Source: CAYZUC01 sp964481705 (GTDB lineage Bacteria > Bacillota > Clostridia > Lachnospirales > Lachnospiraceae). Taken from it: a stretch of 7,015 bases of DNA. The notes beneath the pieces are model-generated. The model saw only the letters and a program-made list of their open reading frames with translations. It made no database searches and was not told where the DNA came from. A program made the translations under genes and the position numbers. Positions 5,211 to 7,015 of the stretch are shown one piece after another. Position 1 is the stretch's first letter; each line of letters opens with the position of its first letter. The DNA is taken from assembly GCA_964481705.1 (NCBI GenBank), contig CAYZUC010000130.1, forward strand, positions 1 through 7,015, given 5' to 3'.

Positions 5211-5810
5211 CTATTTTATATTATTTCGCAGGCATATATAGTCAGCCAAAAGCTCTGAGGTGACTTTTTCCCCTAATTTACTGCTGTTTACGGAAATATC
5301 ATAATTTCTGGAATCGCCCCATTTTCCCTGACAATAATAATTATGATAGTTCTTGCGCTTATTATCCTGTCGATAGATAAAGCTTGCTGCTTCCTCTTCT
5401 CCCATCTCATATAACCGCATAACACGCCCTAATTTACTATTCCAATCACCAAGCACAAAGATTGATATCAAACAGGGATAATGATGTAAAATGGTTTCTG
5501 CGCATCTTCCGACAATGACAAACGATTCCCCACCCTCTGCTTTCTTCTTTAGGTATTCAAACTGCATATTGGCAAGATTCTCTTCTGCCGAATTGGAATA
5601 CCCTCTTACTGTTCTGGTAATCCATTTATTTCGTGGCTTCTCATCATACTTCTGTAAGTTTTCATGATCCACATCAAGCTTTTCTGCAATATCATGCAGC
5701 AAATTCTTGTCATATAGCTTGATCTGAAATCTTTCAGCAAGCATTTCGGCGATTTCATGTCCACCACTTCCAAATTCTCGTCCTATTGAGATTATTACTT
5801 GTTTTCGCAT
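5211..5810 (-). CDS. Cytidylate-kinase-like family protein
   Basis: Belongs to the cytidylate-kinase-like P-loop family (Pfam Cytidylate_kin_2), often found in Clostridia; true substrate is unknown. With the start used here it has 199 residues. The N-terminal VIISIGREFGSGGHEIAEML (5-24) carries the P-loop-like GREFGSGGH, where the usual Walker A Lys (GSGKGT in classical CMP kinase) is replaced by Gly-His, as in other members of this family. YDKNLLHDIAEK (33-44), FVIVGRCAETIL (97-108) and RVMRLYEMGEEEA (129-141) follow family order, and the NYYCQGKWGDSRNYDISVNSS block (157-177) carries the DS.NYDI motif. The ATG at 5810 has GGAG (5817-5820) six bases upstream and starts at the conserved MRKQVIISIGRE; an in-frame ATG at 5861 would add 17 residues and overlap the permease gene. 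It lies 34 bases downstream of the permease, probably in one operon. Confidence 0.85.
   Translation of the reverse strand: MRKQVIISIGREFGSGGHEIAEMLAERFQIKLYDKNLLHDIAEKLDVDHENLQKYDEKPRNKWITRTVRGYSNSAEENLANMQFEYLKKKAEGGESFVIVGRCAETILHHYPCLISIFVLGDWNSKLGRVMRLYEMGEEEAASFIYRQDNKRKNYHNYYCQGKWGDSRNYDISVNSSKLGEKVTSELLADYICLRNNIK
5240..5269 (+). terminator. Weak candidate terminator for the ttcA-recombinase transcript
   Basis: AGTCA (5240-5244) plus CC (5246-5247) can pair with GG (5259-5260) plus TGACT (5261-5265), with one bulged G, followed on the plus strand by a short T-run ending at 5269. It would lie inside the 3' end of the opposing kinase-like gene, because the gap between the two stop codons is only four bases. 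The stem is short and the loop long, so this is a candidate only. Confidence 0.3.
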
Positions 5811-5844
5811 TGTACTCTCCATTCTCATTCTTTTCGATGCGTAA

Positions 5845-7015
5845 TTATATATATCGAACAAACAGAAATATCATTGACATCGTGATGACAATAATGGTTG
5901 CAGGTGCCATATACTTACAGTATTTGCCCCATCCTATTGGATAACCTGCTTTACTGGCTACTGCAGTGCCAACCACATTTGCAGATGCACCAATTGGTGT
6001 TGCACTTCCGCCGATATCAGTGCCCATAGATAATGACCAAGCCAACAACGAGAGATTAACCCCCTGTGTGGCAGAAAGACTCTGAATAACCGGTACCATC
6101 GTTGCTGCAAAAGGGATATTATCGATAAATGCACTTGCAATTGCGGAACCCCATAAAATAATTGCTACCATAAGCTTTATATTTCCTGCGCTTACCGTTC
6201 CAATTGCACCCGAAAGGATTTCTAGGACTCCTGTCTTCTCCAATCCACCCACAACAACAAACAATCCAACAAAAAACAACAATGTTTTATAATCAATTCT
6301 CTTAATTAATTGAATCGCTCTTTTTCCGGAAGTAAGTAACGTAAGAATTGCTATTCCAGTTCCTATGGATGCTACGGTAAGCCCTGTCTGTGCATGTGTA
6401 ATCAATAAAACAACTGCACAGGCAAAAATGATACTACTTATCACAAAACCTTTACGATCTTTGATTGCCTCCTGCGGTTTTGGAAGTGTATCATAATCTA
6501 TCTTTTCCGTACTGACTATTTGTTTTCGAAAAACAAAGAAAAAATAAATGATCGATACCACTAACGCAATTCCTGCCATAACTCCGGTATTCAAGATAAA
6601 ATCTCCGAATGAGTATCCAAGAGCAGTTCCAATAATGATGTTTGGCGGATCTCCACACATGGTTGCCGCTCCTCCAAGATTTGCACAAAATATCTCCGCT
6701 AATATCATTGGTATTGGATTAAATTTGAGTAATTGGGCCAATTCTACTGTTACAGCAGCCAAGAACAGAATAACCGTTATGCTGTCAATAAACATGGACA
6801 ATATACCTGACATAATCATAAATGCAACAAAGATACGTTCCGTTTTGTAGTTAACAACCTTTGCAATTTTCATGCAAAGCCATCGAAAGAAACCAACATC
6901 GCCCATTCCTTCCACCATAATCATCATTCCTGCTATGAATAGAATAGTAGACCAATTGATACCACTTGAGGATTCTCCAGCATTCCCACTATGATACCAA
7001 AAATCCGTTGTAAAA
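5845..7015 (-). CDS. ArsB/NhaD-like ion permease (5' end beyond right edge)
   Basis: Membrane transporter of the ion transporter superfamily that includes ArsB, NhaD and the SLC13/CitMHS permeases (Pfam PF03600-like). The frame is open to the right edge: 29 residues precede the ATG at 6927, including NWSTILFIAGMMIMV, which fits the family, so the real start is outside the window. About 389 residues are visible of a usual 420-430. Numbered from that ATG, the two inverted halves each carry an FID[S/N]I segment (46-50 and 267-271) and a Gly-rich re-entrant motif: GGAATMCGDPPNIIIG (85-100) and GGSATPIGASANVVG (306-320). About ten transmembrane segments are evident, with a cytoplasmic-looking loop around 138-160. 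The GDPPN form resembles ArsB/NhaD/P-protein more than the SLC13 dicarboxylate group, but whether the substrate is arsenite, Na+/H+ or an organic anion cannot be told. The kinase-like gene follows 34 bases downstream. Confidence 0.87.
   Translation of the reverse strand, partial: FTTDFWYHSGNAGESSSGINWSTILFIAGMMIMVEGMGDVGFFRWLCMKIAKVVNYKTERIFVAFMIMSGILSMFIDSITVILFLAAVTVELAQLLKFNPIPMILAEIFCANLGGAATMCGDPPNIIIGTALGYSFGDFILNTGVMAGIALVVSIIYFFFVFRKQIVSTEKIDYDTLPKPQEAIKDRKGFVISSIIFACAVVLLITHAQTGLTVASIGTGIAILTLLTSGKRAIQLIKRIDYKTLLFFVGLFVVVGGLEKTGVLEILSGAIGTVSAGNIKLMVAIILWGSAIASAFIDNIPFAATMVPVIQSLSATQGVNLSLLAWSLSMGTDIGGSATPIGASANVVGTAVASKAGYPIGWGKYCKYMAPATIIVITMSMIFLFVRYI

Noticed and set aside
5958..6850. 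Frames at 5958-6140, 6491-6688 and 6548-6850
   Set aside because: All are inside the ArsB/NhaD-like permease gene in other frames.
1..7015. CRISPR array, tRNA, rRNA or insertion sequence
   Set aside because: No regularly spaced repeats, tRNA-like cloverleaf, rRNA sequence or transposase frame was seen on either strand.

Overview
The window looks like part of a low-GC Gram-positive chromosome, probably a Clostridia/Lachnospiraceae-type genome. The DNA is AT-rich, ribosome binding sites are GGAG-like, and the recognisable core genes (D-aminoacyl-tRNA deacylase, AI-2E family permease, TtcA-like thiolase, XerC/D-type recombinase, cytidylate-kinase-like protein, ArsB/NhaD-like permease) are of the kind common in that group. 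This assignment is an inference from gene content and composition; no phylogenetic marker such as rRNA is present.

Layout. Positions 1-1187 hold three small, tightly overlapping minus-strand genes that I do not recognise as housekeeping genes: a coiled-coil-like protein of about 105 aa, a 94-aa beta-rich protein that could be a single-stranded-DNA-binding (gene V-like) protein, and a secreted, membrane-anchored protein that runs off the left edge. They look like one end of a mobile element (filamentous-phage-like, or an integrative element), although no diagnostic gene such as a Zot-like ATPase, Rep, relaxase or integrase is visible. Positions 1188-1433 are non-coding and unusually structured: a perfect 13-bp hairpin followed by eight T on the minus strand, and a 130-bp imperfect palindrome. 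Positions 1434-3223 hold a two-gene minus-strand operon (AI-2E family permease, then dtd) with an extended -10 promoter at about 3315-3323.

Positions 3402-5206 hold a plus-strand pair transcribed divergently from that operon: ttcA and a full-length tyrosine recombinase with all catalytic residues. Positions 5211-7015 hold a minus-strand pair that converges on the recombinase with only four bases between stop codons: an ArsB/NhaD-like ion permease (5' end beyond the right edge) and a cytidylate-kinase-like protein.

How they work together: dtd and ttcA both act on tRNA (removal of mischarged D-amino acids; 2-thiolation of tRNA), but they are on divergent transcripts. The recombinase could serve chromosome dimer resolution, and XerC/D-type recombinases can also be used by filamentous phages to integrate. 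It is tempting to connect it to the putative element 2.7 kb away, but nothing in the sequence proves that link. The most unusual part of the window is 1-1433, at the junction between the dtd operon and the unrecognised gene cluster.
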